Assembly (NCBI RefSeq): GCF_000376265.1
Contig: NZ_AQWU01000069.1
Location: forward strand, 21,809-85,808
Direction of reading: 5' to 3'
Length of the DNA: 64,000 nucleotides
Origin: Thermus igniterrae ATCC 700962
Lineage (GTDB): Bacteria; Deinococcota; Deinococci; Deinococcales; Thermaceae
Made by a program: the position numbers and the translations under genes. Positions within the stretch are counted from its first letter, which is position 1; each line of letters opens with the position of its first letter. Below are positions 15,821 to 23,313 of this stretch, piece by piece. The notes below the pieces were generated by a model, which was not told the origin of the DNA, did no database searches, and saw only the letters and a list, made by a program, of their open reading frames with translations.

Positions 15821-17063
15821 AGCGCTCCGGGTGGCGCAAGTACTCCAGGAAGTAGAGGAGGAGGGAAAGCCCCACGGCCCCCAGGATCAAGGGGTTTTCC
15901 GTCAGGTGGAGGAGGAGGGCGCTTGCCAGCAAGGCGAAGGCGCTGGCCCGGATGCCCCCCAGAGCGTTTAGGCCCAAGGCCACGGCGCTCGTGAAGCCCA
16001 AGAAGCCAAAGCCGAGGAGCGCCTTTCCGTAAACGTCCGACCAGGGAAGCGCCAGCAGAAGGACCAAGGTGGGGACCGAGGCGGTGAGGGCGTAGGTCCA
16101 GAAGGCGCGTTGGATGGCAAGAACGAGGGATTCCGGGCTCGCCTTTTGCCAAAGGGTTTGGCCCAAGGCCTGCACGAAGGCGGCCAGGCGCATCTCTATC
16201 AGCAAAGCGGCGAGCAGGTAAGCGGCTAGGCCCAAAAGCGCCCCTTGTCCTGCTCCTTCCACGAGGCGCCAGAGCACGAGGCCTTGCCCCAAGCCGTATG
16301 CGGCGTAGACCCATTCGGTTAGAGCGGCGTGGTACAAGAACAAGAGGCCGTGCGCTTTGGGCAGCCCCACTTCCCGAAGGAGGAAGGTTAGGGGGAAAAG
16401 CCCCACCCAAAGGGGAGAAGTTCCCACCATCCGGAGTACGATTGCCCCCAAGAGGAAGCCGGCGGCAACCCCTGTGGCCTTGCCCTCGAGGCCCTTAAGC
16501 GTCAAGACCCCCACCGCCACCCAGGCCACGCCCACGCTCCAGGAGGCGGCCGGGCCCAAATCCCAAGGGGCGGTGAGGGAAACGCCCACGACCCCCAGCC
16601 AGGCAAAGGCGGCGTGGACGCTTGGGACCTCGCCCGGGCCGAGCTCCACCACCGCCTTGAGGGCTCCCCGGGCGGCGAGCTGGCTCCAGACCAGGAGGAA
16701 AAGGGCGGGAAGCCACCCCACCTCCCCCGCGCCTTGAAAAGCCACCAGGGTACCCAGCAGGGTGAGGGCCACCGCCAGGTGCCGCAACCCCAGGCCCCCT
16801 TGCGGCCTAGGGGCCTTTGCCCGGGGGCGAAAATCGCGCTGGGCCAGGGCGAAGAGGGCTTGGGCCAGGGCAAAGGTGCTCGTAAGCCCAAAGAGCCGTT
16901 CCACGCGGTAGCGGTTGTAGCCCAAAACCTCCAAGTGGGCGGCAAGCTCGTAGGGGTCGCTCGCTTGGGCGAGGAGGTCTTGGAGGGTGCGGGCCAGGTC
17001 CTGAAGTGCTTGGGCACGAGGGGGTGGGAAGGTGGGGGGGCGGTACTCTCCTCGGGCGCTCAC
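15801..17063 (-). CDS. 12-helix membrane protein in the PelG position
   Basis: A 420-residue protein with an N-terminal soluble part (about residues 1-85, containing YELAAHLEVLGYNRYRVERL) and about twelve hydrophobic helices. The GTG at 17063 overlaps the PelF-like stop (GTGA), so the two are translationally coupled. In Pel loci PelF is partnered by PelG, a 12-helix transporter, but the PelG N-terminal signature (IGFELRK) is absent and I do not recognise the family. It may be the exporter or membrane anchor for the glycosyltransferase. Confidence 0.6.
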   Translation of the reverse strand: MSARGEYRPPTFPPPRAQALQDLARTLQDLLAQASDPYELAAHLEVLGYNRYRVERLFGLTSTFALAQALFALAQRDFRPRAKAPRPQGGLGLRHLAVALTLLGTLVAFQGAGEVGWLPALFLLVWSQLAARGALKAVVELGPGEVPSVHAAFAWLGVVGVSLTAPWDLGPAASWSVGVAWVAVGVLTLKGLEGKATGVAAGFLLGAIVLRMVGTSPLWVGLFPLTFLLREVGLPKAHGLLFLYHAALTEWVYAAYGLGQGLVLWRLVEGAGQGALLGLAAYLLAALLIEMRLAAFVQALGQTLWQKASPESLVLAIQRAFWTYALTASVPTLVLLLALPWSDVYGKALLGFGFLGFTSAVALGLNALGGIRASAFALLASALLLHLTENPLILGAVGLSLLLYFLEYLRHPERYGVYLL

Positions 17064-18481
17064 TCCGGCACCTCCACCGCCCTGCGCAGGGCTAGACCCT
17101 CGTAAATGGCGGAAAACTCTCGCAGCATTCGCTCCAGGGTGTAAAGGGAGAGCACCTTTTCCCGAGCCTTTTGGCCCAATTCCAGGCACCGCTCGGGATT
17201 TTGTAGAAACCCTAAGAGGGCTTCCGCCAACGCCTCGGGATCCATGGCGGGCACCACCTCGCCCACCCCCTCCAAGACTTCCCCCACGCTTCCCACCCGG
17301 GTACCCACCAGGGTGCGGCCCACCGCCATGTTTTCAATGACCGTGTAGGGGAAGCCCTCGGAGATGCTGGAAAGAACCCCCACCCATCCCTGGCGGTAAG
17401 CCTGGTACACGGGGCTCGCCGGGCCCATGAAGCGCACGTTCGCTCCCAGGCCGAGTTCTTCCACGCGAGCCCTGACGCTTGCGGCGTAGCCCTCGTTGCC
17501 TCGAGGCACGGGGCCGAAGAGGAGGAGCCGGGCCTCCGGCGACGCCTCCCGCACCCTGCCGAAGGCTTCCACCAGGGTGAGGAGGTCCTTCAAGGGGTCA
17601 ATCCGCCCCACCCAGACGGCGGTGGGGGGGCCTTCCAGGCGGAGAGGTGCCTCGGGGAACTGGGCGGGATCTATGCCGTTGGCCACCACCCGGATGCGCT
17701 TGGGGTCAGCCCCCAGCTCCACCTCCCAACGCAGGTTGAAGCGGCTCACCGTGGTGATGAAATCGGCCTTCTGGTAGGCCAAGCGGCTCGTGAGGTGGTA
17801 GAAGCGGGCCTGGACCAGGCGCTCCGCCGGAGAGGGGTTGGTTTCCGAGAAGGCCAGGTACCGCTCCCGCAGGAAAACCCCGTGCTCCGTGAGGAGGAAG
17901 GGCACCCCCAGGTGCCGGGATACGAGCCAAGCGGGAATGACCGCCAGGCCCCCGCTGGTGGCATGCACCAGGTCCACCTCGGGAATGGGGTCTAAAGCCA
18001 GGAGGGGAAGCAGGGTGGCGCGCAGCCAGTGCAAGACGGCAAGCCCCTCCCCCAAGGTGGGGGGGCGGCCAAGGAGGAGGCTGAGGCGTTGGCTGAGGAG
18101 CCCTTGGACCTTGGGATGGAGGAAGAGGTCGTGAAGGTGGCGCTTGCGCAGAAGGAAAAGCTCCCAAAGCCCCTCTTGGAAGCTGGCGAGGTCAAGTTCC
18201 AGAAAGGAGAAGAGCTTTTCCAAGGCGGGAAGAAGGGCGTGCAAGGGAGCGGGGGAGAAGGGGAAGGACCGGGGCGGGCGGAAGAGGTGAAGGGTCCGCA
18301 AGGGGGTGCCGGGAGGCAGGGGCAGGACCGGCTTGGTCTGCTGGGGTCCCCAAAGGGCGAGCACCGTGAAGGCCCCTTCCAGGCCGAAAAGGAGCTGCTC
18401 GCACCAGCGGCTTACCCCGCCCACGGCGTAGGGGTAGGTCCCTTCGGTGATGAAAAGAACCCTAAGGCGTTTGGAAGGCAT
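17060..18481 (-). CDS. pelF: PelF-like glycosyltransferase (GT4)
   Basis: About 473 residues of PelF type: N-terminal LRVLFITEGTYPYAVGGVSRWCEQLL, then TEHGVFLRERYLAFSE, GRIDPLKDLLTLVEAF and the GT4 donor motif SISEGFPYTVIENMAVG with the E-x7-E pair. PelF is the cytoplasmic enzyme that polymerises the N-acetylgalactosamine-containing Pel chain from a UDP-sugar. Upstream lies the deacetylase gene with which it overlaps by about 20 nt; ATG 18481 fits the family start, while an in-frame TTG at 18499 would add six residues. Confidence 0.82.
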   Translation of the reverse strand: MPSKRLRVLFITEGTYPYAVGGVSRWCEQLLFGLEGAFTVLALWGPQQTKPVLPLPPGTPLRTLHLFRPPRSFPFSPAPLHALLPALEKLFSFLELDLASFQEGLWELFLLRKRHLHDLFLHPKVQGLLSQRLSLLLGRPPTLGEGLAVLHWLRATLLPLLALDPIPEVDLVHATSGGLAVIPAWLVSRHLGVPFLLTEHGVFLRERYLAFSETNPSPAERLVQARFYHLTSRLAYQKADFITTVSRFNLRWEVELGADPKRIRVVANGIDPAQFPEAPLRLEGPPTAVWVGRIDPLKDLLTLVEAFGRVREASPEARLLLFGPVPRGNEGYAASVRARVEELGLGANVRFMGPASPVYQAYRQGWVGVLSSISEGFPYTVIENMAVGRTLVGTRVGSVGEVLEGVGEVVPAMDPEALAEALLGFLQNPERCLELGQKAREKVLSLYTLERMLREFSAIYEGLALRRAVEVPE

Positions 18482-20573
18482 AGGTGCCCGTTCCGACAAA
18501 GCAGCGGTTCACGCCAGCGTAGGCTTCGCAGGCGGGGCCTTGGACGCCTGTCACCCAGACGGGCTTGCCCTGGAGGGTGAGGGTGCGGGCGGCCGGGTCA
18601 ATCAGGGCCTTCACGCTTCCCGTCCGCACCGCCTCGTAGTGGCGGTAGCGCTTCAGGGCGTGCTCCCCGTACTCCCCCCAGGTGGGGGAGAGAAGGGGGA
18701 GGGCGGTGTAGGTGGCGTACTTGGCCACAAGGGTTTCCACCCAGTCAAAGACCAGGTTCTTGCCCGGGGCGTACTCATGGAGGTTGGCCTGGTGGAAGTA
18801 GTGGCTTCCCCCGTCGGTGAAAAGGTGCCAGAGCGCCAGGTTCGTTTCCTGCTGCAGGTATTCCGCGTAGGTCAGGTCGCGGGGCCAGTAGGGGTCAGTG
18901 CCGCCCGGGCCATAAACGCTGTTGTAGGCGGCTAGGGCTTCCTGCGCCGTGGTGACGTTGTAAAAGACGTTAGTGGGCCGGTCCGCCACCAGGTAAAGCC
19001 CGGGGGCGAGGGGGTGGGGGTAGGCGCAGGTGCGGCAGGGGGGCTTTTGGCTATCCACCGACCAGTTGATCTTGGCGAAGCGCACCTTGTACTCCGCAAG
19101 GGCCTGGAGGAAGAAGGGGTTAGAGGCCCCAAGGCCGTTGTCCGTGCGGGGGAAGTCGTAGGGGTTTTGTCCCTTCCAGCCAAAGCCGGAGTACTGGCCG
19201 CTTTTGAACACGGTGTGCTCGTAGCGGAGGCCGAGGAGGCTCGCCACCCGGTTGTTCTCGGCGATCTCGCGCTCCGCCTGGGCCAGGTCGGTGAAGTCCA
19301 TGTCCCAGTGGGTGTAGGAGTGGTTGTAAAAGCGGAAGGTGTCCTTTAGGGCCTGGCTGGCCTGGACCAGGTCGTCCGCCAAGTTCAGGGGCTCTTGCGC
19401 CAGGGTTTCGGACGGGTCGCAGGGGTCTTGGTTGTCGTTGGGGTTGGGGTCCAAGACGGCCCCACAGCCGTTAAAAGCCAGGTCCAGGGTGAAGGCCTGA
19501 GCCACGGGGTAGGTTTGGCGGAGGATCGCCTGCTTGGCGGCGACGGCCTGGGCCTCGGCCCCGCTGAGGCGGAAGGTGAGGGTGTTCCCCACCCCGGAGC
19601 TATCCCCAGAGACCTCGGTGGAGAGGAACCAGTCGTCCACGTCTACCCTGAGGTAGCGGCTGTACTCCCCCACGTACACCCCTCGGGTGAGCCAGCGGAT
19701 GAGCCCGGGGGCGAGGAGCCAGGTGTGGACGAGGTAGGGGCTTTGGTCAAAGGTGAGGACGAGTTGCTCCCGCCCGTCAGCAGTGGCGCGCACGATGCCG
19801 AAGAGGTTGCCATCGGCGTCCGTGAGAAGGGGGGTGGCGGCGCACGTGCCGCTTAGCGTCGCCTTGTAGGCATAGGCGTGCCGGAGGGGCAGGGTGCCCG
19901 TGAGGTCCGGGAAGAGGGTTTGGCCTTCTTGCGTCAAGGTGAGGGGGTAGCTTTGCGTGGCGAGGTCTATGCCGTTTGGGTCGTAGGCTGCGGGGCTTGG
20001 GGTTAAGAAGCCGGCCACGTTGCTCAGGCAGTGGTCCTCGGGGTAGGTTCCGGGATAGGTGTAGAGGACGAGTTCCCGAACGCCGTAATCCCGCTCGTAG
20101 GCCCAAAGGCGGTTCCAGTCGTCCGCGGACATGTGGTAGGTGGGTCCCGAGTCGGACCAGGTGGCCAGCTGGCCCTCCGCCAGGATCACCCCTTGGAAGC
20201 GCCCGGTGCCGTCGGGGTTGGTGAGGGGGACCTGGCTGAAGGGCGTCTGGCTCACGTTCACCACCTCGTAGGGGATGAGAAACGTTTCCAGGATGTCTTG
20301 GGCGGCGGCGAAGTGGGGGGCTTGCTCGGGGTCGGTGGAGGTGGTCAGGACCAGGATGCGGGCCTCGTACTTGGCCCCGGGAAGGGCCTGGGGCCTTAGG
20401 GGAAGCGTGAGGGGTACGGGCCCCTCGAGGGCCGGCAAGGGGCGGCTTGGAAGCACCGGCAAGGCCGGGGGGGCGAGGGGCGGGCCCTTCACCTGCACCT
20501 TGGGTGCCTGGGAGGACGGGCCTTGGAAGCTGCAGGCGGCGAGGAGGAGGGCAAGGAGGGCGAGGCGGCGCAT
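18462..20573 (-). CDS. Agd3/CE18-like polysaccharide deacetylase lipoprotein
   Basis: A 703-residue protein with lipoprotein signal LALLALLLAAC, a long N-terminal domain (about 60-320) with an ILVLTTSTDPE start, and a NodB-like catalytic region: RVDVDDWFLSTEV (paired Asp) and FYNHSYTHWDMD (two His). Domain order and motifs recall Agd3, the galactosaminogalactan deacetylase of Aspergillus (family CE18). It would remove acetyl groups from N-acetylgalactosamine at the cell surface, giving a cationic, adhesive polymer. Many Cys residues (CDPSETL, CRTCAY, PACEAY, NRCFV) suggest disulfides. Family assignment is by motif recall. Confidence 0.7.
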   Translation of the reverse strand: MRRLALLALLLAACSFQGPSSQAPKVQVKGPPLAPPALPVLPSRPLPALEGPVPLTLPLRPQALPGAKYEARILVLTTSTDPEQAPHFAAAQDILETFLIPYEVVNVSQTPFSQVPLTNPDGTGRFQGVILAEGQLATWSDSGPTYHMSADDWNRLWAYERDYGVRELVLYTYPGTYPEDHCLSNVAGFLTPSPAAYDPNGIDLATQSYPLTLTQEGQTLFPDLTGTLPLRHAYAYKATLSGTCAATPLLTDADGNLFGIVRATADGREQLVLTFDQSPYLVHTWLLAPGLIRWLTRGVYVGEYSRYLRVDVDDWFLSTEVSGDSSGVGNTLTFRLSGAEAQAVAAKQAILRQTYPVAQAFTLDLAFNGCGAVLDPNPNDNQDPCDPSETLAQEPLNLADDLVQASQALKDTFRFYNHSYTHWDMDFTDLAQAEREIAENNRVASLLGLRYEHTVFKSGQYSGFGWKGQNPYDFPRTDNGLGASNPFFLQALAEYKVRFAKINWSVDSQKPPCRTCAYPHPLAPGLYLVADRPTNVFYNVTTAQEALAAYNSVYGPGGTDPYWPRDLTYAEYLQQETNLALWHLFTDGGSHYFHQANLHEYAPGKNLVFDWVETLVAKYATYTALPLLSPTWGEYGEHALKRYRHYEAVRTGSVKALIDPAARTLTLQGKPVWVTGVQGPACEAYAGVNRCFVGTGTYAFQTP

Positions 20574-20577
20574 GGCT

Positions 20578-22527
20578 TCACCTTCCCTTCTGGGGCAGGT
20601 TCAGGGGGCTTAGCCCCAGACCCTGCGGCTGGATGCTCGCTACCCCGCTTCCTTGCTGGACCCCGTTGGCGTCCAAGGTCAAGACGTGCCACCAGGTGTT
20701 GTACCCGACACCGCTTGTGGGGGCGGGGAAGTTGGCCACGGGGTAGCCCGCGTTAAAGACCTGCACCTGAGCCCCTGAGGTGCTCCAACTACCCCCGCCG
20801 AAGTACCAGTGGACGTAGACGCGGTAGCTTCCCCCTTGGTAGGCGAAGCGGAGGGTTTCCTGCCCGGGGCCTTGGGGGGTATCCCCTTCCAGGCAGGCGG
20901 GGCCGGTGGGGGGGCAGGTGCCCGGGTTGTTCCAGTAGATGTGGTTCGCCGCCGGGCTGTCGGGGTAGAAGAGGTGGAGGTCCAAGTCGGCGGCGTTGTT
21001 CCAGGAGAGGAGTATGCGCCACTCGGAAGCGTAGGTGACGGTGAGGGTGAAGTCCCAGATCCCTGGGGTGCCGCCCCCTTGGGGCGTGGCCCGAAGGCGC
21101 AAGGGGTAGGTGCCGGGGGGTGGGTTTTGCACCTGGAGGGCCACGGGTCCGCCGCTCGCCGGAAGGGTGGTGCCGGAGAGGGCGATGCCGGGAGGAGGAG
21201 GGGTTCCGTCCTGGCGGGTGAGGGTGAGGTCCAAGGGGGTGTTGAAGCCGTTTTGCGGCGTTACGTTGACCTGGAGGCTTCCTGACCCGCCCCAGGGCAG
21301 GGTTAGGGCGGTATCCCCGCTTAGGGTGAAGCCCGTGGCCCTCAAGGTGAAGCTTGCCTCCCGCACCCGGCCTCCTCCTTCCGCCCGGAGGGTGAGGGCG
21401 TAGTCCTGAGGACTCAGGCTCGGGGCCAGGGCGAGGGTGAGGGCAAGGGTGAGGGGGTTTGGGCCAAGGCTTACCTGGGTGGGGCTCAGGAGGATGCCCG
21501 AGGGCGGGTTGACCAGGCTCAGGTTTACGGGTCCGGTGAAGCCGTTTAGGGGGGTGAGGGTGAGGGTGGCCTGGGCGGTGCCGCCCACGGGGGCGGTGGG
21601 GGTGCCCGAAAGGCTTAGGACGAAGTCGGGGGCGGTGCTGTTCACCGCGATGGCCCGGCTTCCCGCGCTCCCGGCGCTGAAGAGGATGGCCCCTTGGCTC
21701 ACGCTTTGGTTGGCGGAAACCCGGTAGACTTTGCCCGCGTAACCCGAAGGGGTGGTGTCCTGGACGACGAGCCCCTCGGCCGCCTGGAAGGTAAGGGGGG
21801 GAAGCGTGCCGTGCCCGGAGTTGCCCACCAGGACCAGGGCGGTTTCGCCGGGGTTGAGGTTAAGGGCCAGGGGCGCCACCTCGAGGCCCGGCCCCAGGTT
21901 CGGATTCACCACCTTGCGCAAAAGCCGTACTAGGTCCTGCTCGTCCGCGTAGCCGCTGGAGTCCAGGTCGGCGTGGTAGCGGCGGTAGGGGGTGGGGGAG
22001 GCCGCACCCGTGAGGAGGTCGGCGAGGAGGAGGGCGTCCGACAGGCTCACCCCTCCGCTTCCGTTCAGGTCACCCAAAGGGTTTTGCGCAAAAGAGGCCT
22101 CCACCTCGTTCTGGGCTATGCCAGGAAGGGGGGTGTAGCCCTGAGAGGCCAGCTGGCCTTGGGGGGCCGGGCCTCCCCCTTCCCAGGAGGGGGTGATCCG
22201 GGTTGCTTCCGCTTCCAAAACGCGGACCTCGGGTCTTGCCCCCGGTCGAAGGACCTGGAACTGGACCCGAAGCACCTCGCCGGAGCGGGCTTGGTAGGAA
22301 ACCCCTGCCAGGCGCACCTGGCCCGCCTCCTGGTACACCTCGGTGAGGAGGGGGCTTTGCAGGCCCAGGTAACGGAGGGCGCTTGGGTCAAAGGTGATGT
22401 CCACAAGCAGACCCCGCGTGGCCTCGCCACGCAGGACCAGGGTGTCGGGAGAAGGGGCATGAGTCCCTTGCGGACCCCCGCAGGCGGCGAGGAGGAGAAG
22501 GACGAGCAAGTAGGGGCGTTTTGCCAT
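20578..22527 (-). CDS. Cohesin/dockerin surface lipoprotein with YfaP-like C-terminus
   Basis: A 649-residue protein: lipobox LLLLAACG; cohesin-like domain (about 27-105, with FDPSALRYLGL); a split dockerin-like pair of calcium loops (GDLNGSGGVSLSDALLLADL and ADLDSSGYADEQDLVRLLRK); a barrel-like spacer; two or three Ig-like repeats with FTLSLSG/TLTPLNGFTGPVNLSL wording; and a C-terminal DUF2135/YfaP-like domain (WNNAADLDLHLFYP, GPGQETLRFAY). It is probably a surface scaffold of the exopolysaccharide machinery, the operon's next genes being the deacetylase and PelF. It is a paralogue of the protein encoded at 23310-25508. Confidence 0.72.
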   Translation of the reverse strand: MAKRPYLLVLLLLAACGGPQGTHAPSPDTLVLRGEATRGLLVDITFDPSALRYLGLQSPLLTEVYQEAGQVRLAGVSYQARSGEVLRVQFQVLRPGARPEVRVLEAEATRITPSWEGGGPAPQGQLASQGYTPLPGIAQNEVEASFAQNPLGDLNGSGGVSLSDALLLADLLTGAASPTPYRRYHADLDSSGYADEQDLVRLLRKVVNPNLGPGLEVAPLALNLNPGETALVLVGNSGHGTLPPLTFQAAEGLVVQDTTPSGYAGKVYRVSANQSVSQGAILFSAGSAGSRAIAVNSTAPDFVLSLSGTPTAPVGGTAQATLTLTPLNGFTGPVNLSLVNPPSGILLSPTQVSLGPNPLTLALTLALAPSLSPQDYALTLRAEGGGRVREASFTLRATGFTLSGDTALTLPWGGSGSLQVNVTPQNGFNTPLDLTLTRQDGTPPPPGIALSGTTLPASGGPVALQVQNPPPGTYPLRLRATPQGGGTPGIWDFTLTVTYASEWRILLSWNNAADLDLHLFYPDSPAANHIYWNNPGTCPPTGPACLEGDTPQGPGQETLRFAYQGGSYRVYVHWYFGGGSWSTSGAQVQVFNAGYPVANFPAPTSGVGYNTWWHVLTLDANGVQQGSGVASIQPQGLGLSPLNLPQKGR

Positions 22528-22538
22528 ATGAGCACCTC

Positions 22539-23313
22539 TTAGGGGCCGAGGGAAAGGCTACCCACAGCCACGGATTCCTCTTCGTAGGAGCCTGCTTGCA
22601 CCAGGATCCCTTCTTCTAGGGAGAGCACGTCCCCGCCCGACCCTCTCAGGGCAACCACTCCCACCTGACCGGGACCCTGGAAGGCTTGGGTGGCTTCGCA
22701 GGCCACCAAGGCGTTCCAGAGATTCGGGTTCCGGGAAACCTGGTGGAGGTCGGCGAGGCCCTCCTTGGGTGAGGGCTCCTGGGCTGAGGGTAAGGGTGAA
22801 ACCCAAGAGGACCTCGAGGCGAAACCCCGCTCCTTGGTGGGGCCGGAGGGTTTGGCCGAGGTGGGTGGCCACGAAGTAGCCGTTCTCCCCCCGCCCCGGG
22901 AGTCTTGGCTTAAGGGCCAACAGGACCAAAACCCCGAGGTCCTTTTCCTGGGCGAGGTGGCCGCTTTGCGCCCGGAGCTTGAGGGCGTAACTTCTGGGCG
23001 CAAGCGTGTCTAGGGCAGAATCCCCCAGGGTTTCGTGGACTGCGTTGCCGGAAAGCCACACGGAGGAGGGGGTCAGGGCGAAACCGGGCGCAGAGCTGCC
23101 GTCCCAGTGGGCCAAGGTGAGATGCACCGAGCCGGCGAAACTCTCTTCTGGCGTGAGGGTGATCCAGGTGGCCTGGTTCCCCCCTTGGGGAATGGTGAGG
23201 GTGGAGGGGAGGGGGCCTGAGAGGGTGAAGGAGGGACCAGGCACCCGGGGAAGCTGGGTATAAGAGGTAAGCCCTAAAAGCACGAGAAAACCCCGCATCC
23301 AAGCTGCCTTCAT
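22539..23313 (-). pseudogene. Frameshifted cohesin/Ig-like paralogue
   Basis: The ATG at 23313 overlaps the upstream stop (ATGA) and begins a signal-like MKAAWMRGFLVLLGL, one Ig-like repeat and a cohesin-like stretch up to SPGALTQ. The match to the C-terminal cohesin-like domain of the upstream protein then continues in another frame (EGLADLHQVSRNPNLWNALV...GPGQVGVVAL...GSLSL). One extra G around 22763-22766 (CAAGGAGGG on the minus strand) explains the break. The shifted frame ends at 22539. It may be a pseudogene, a read error or, less likely, a recoding site. Confidence 0.65.

Noticed and set aside
15801..17063. Annotation of the 12-helix protein as PelG
   Set aside because: Position and helix number fit, but the PelG N-terminal signature and conserved soluble-loop motifs are not found; kept as unrecognised.
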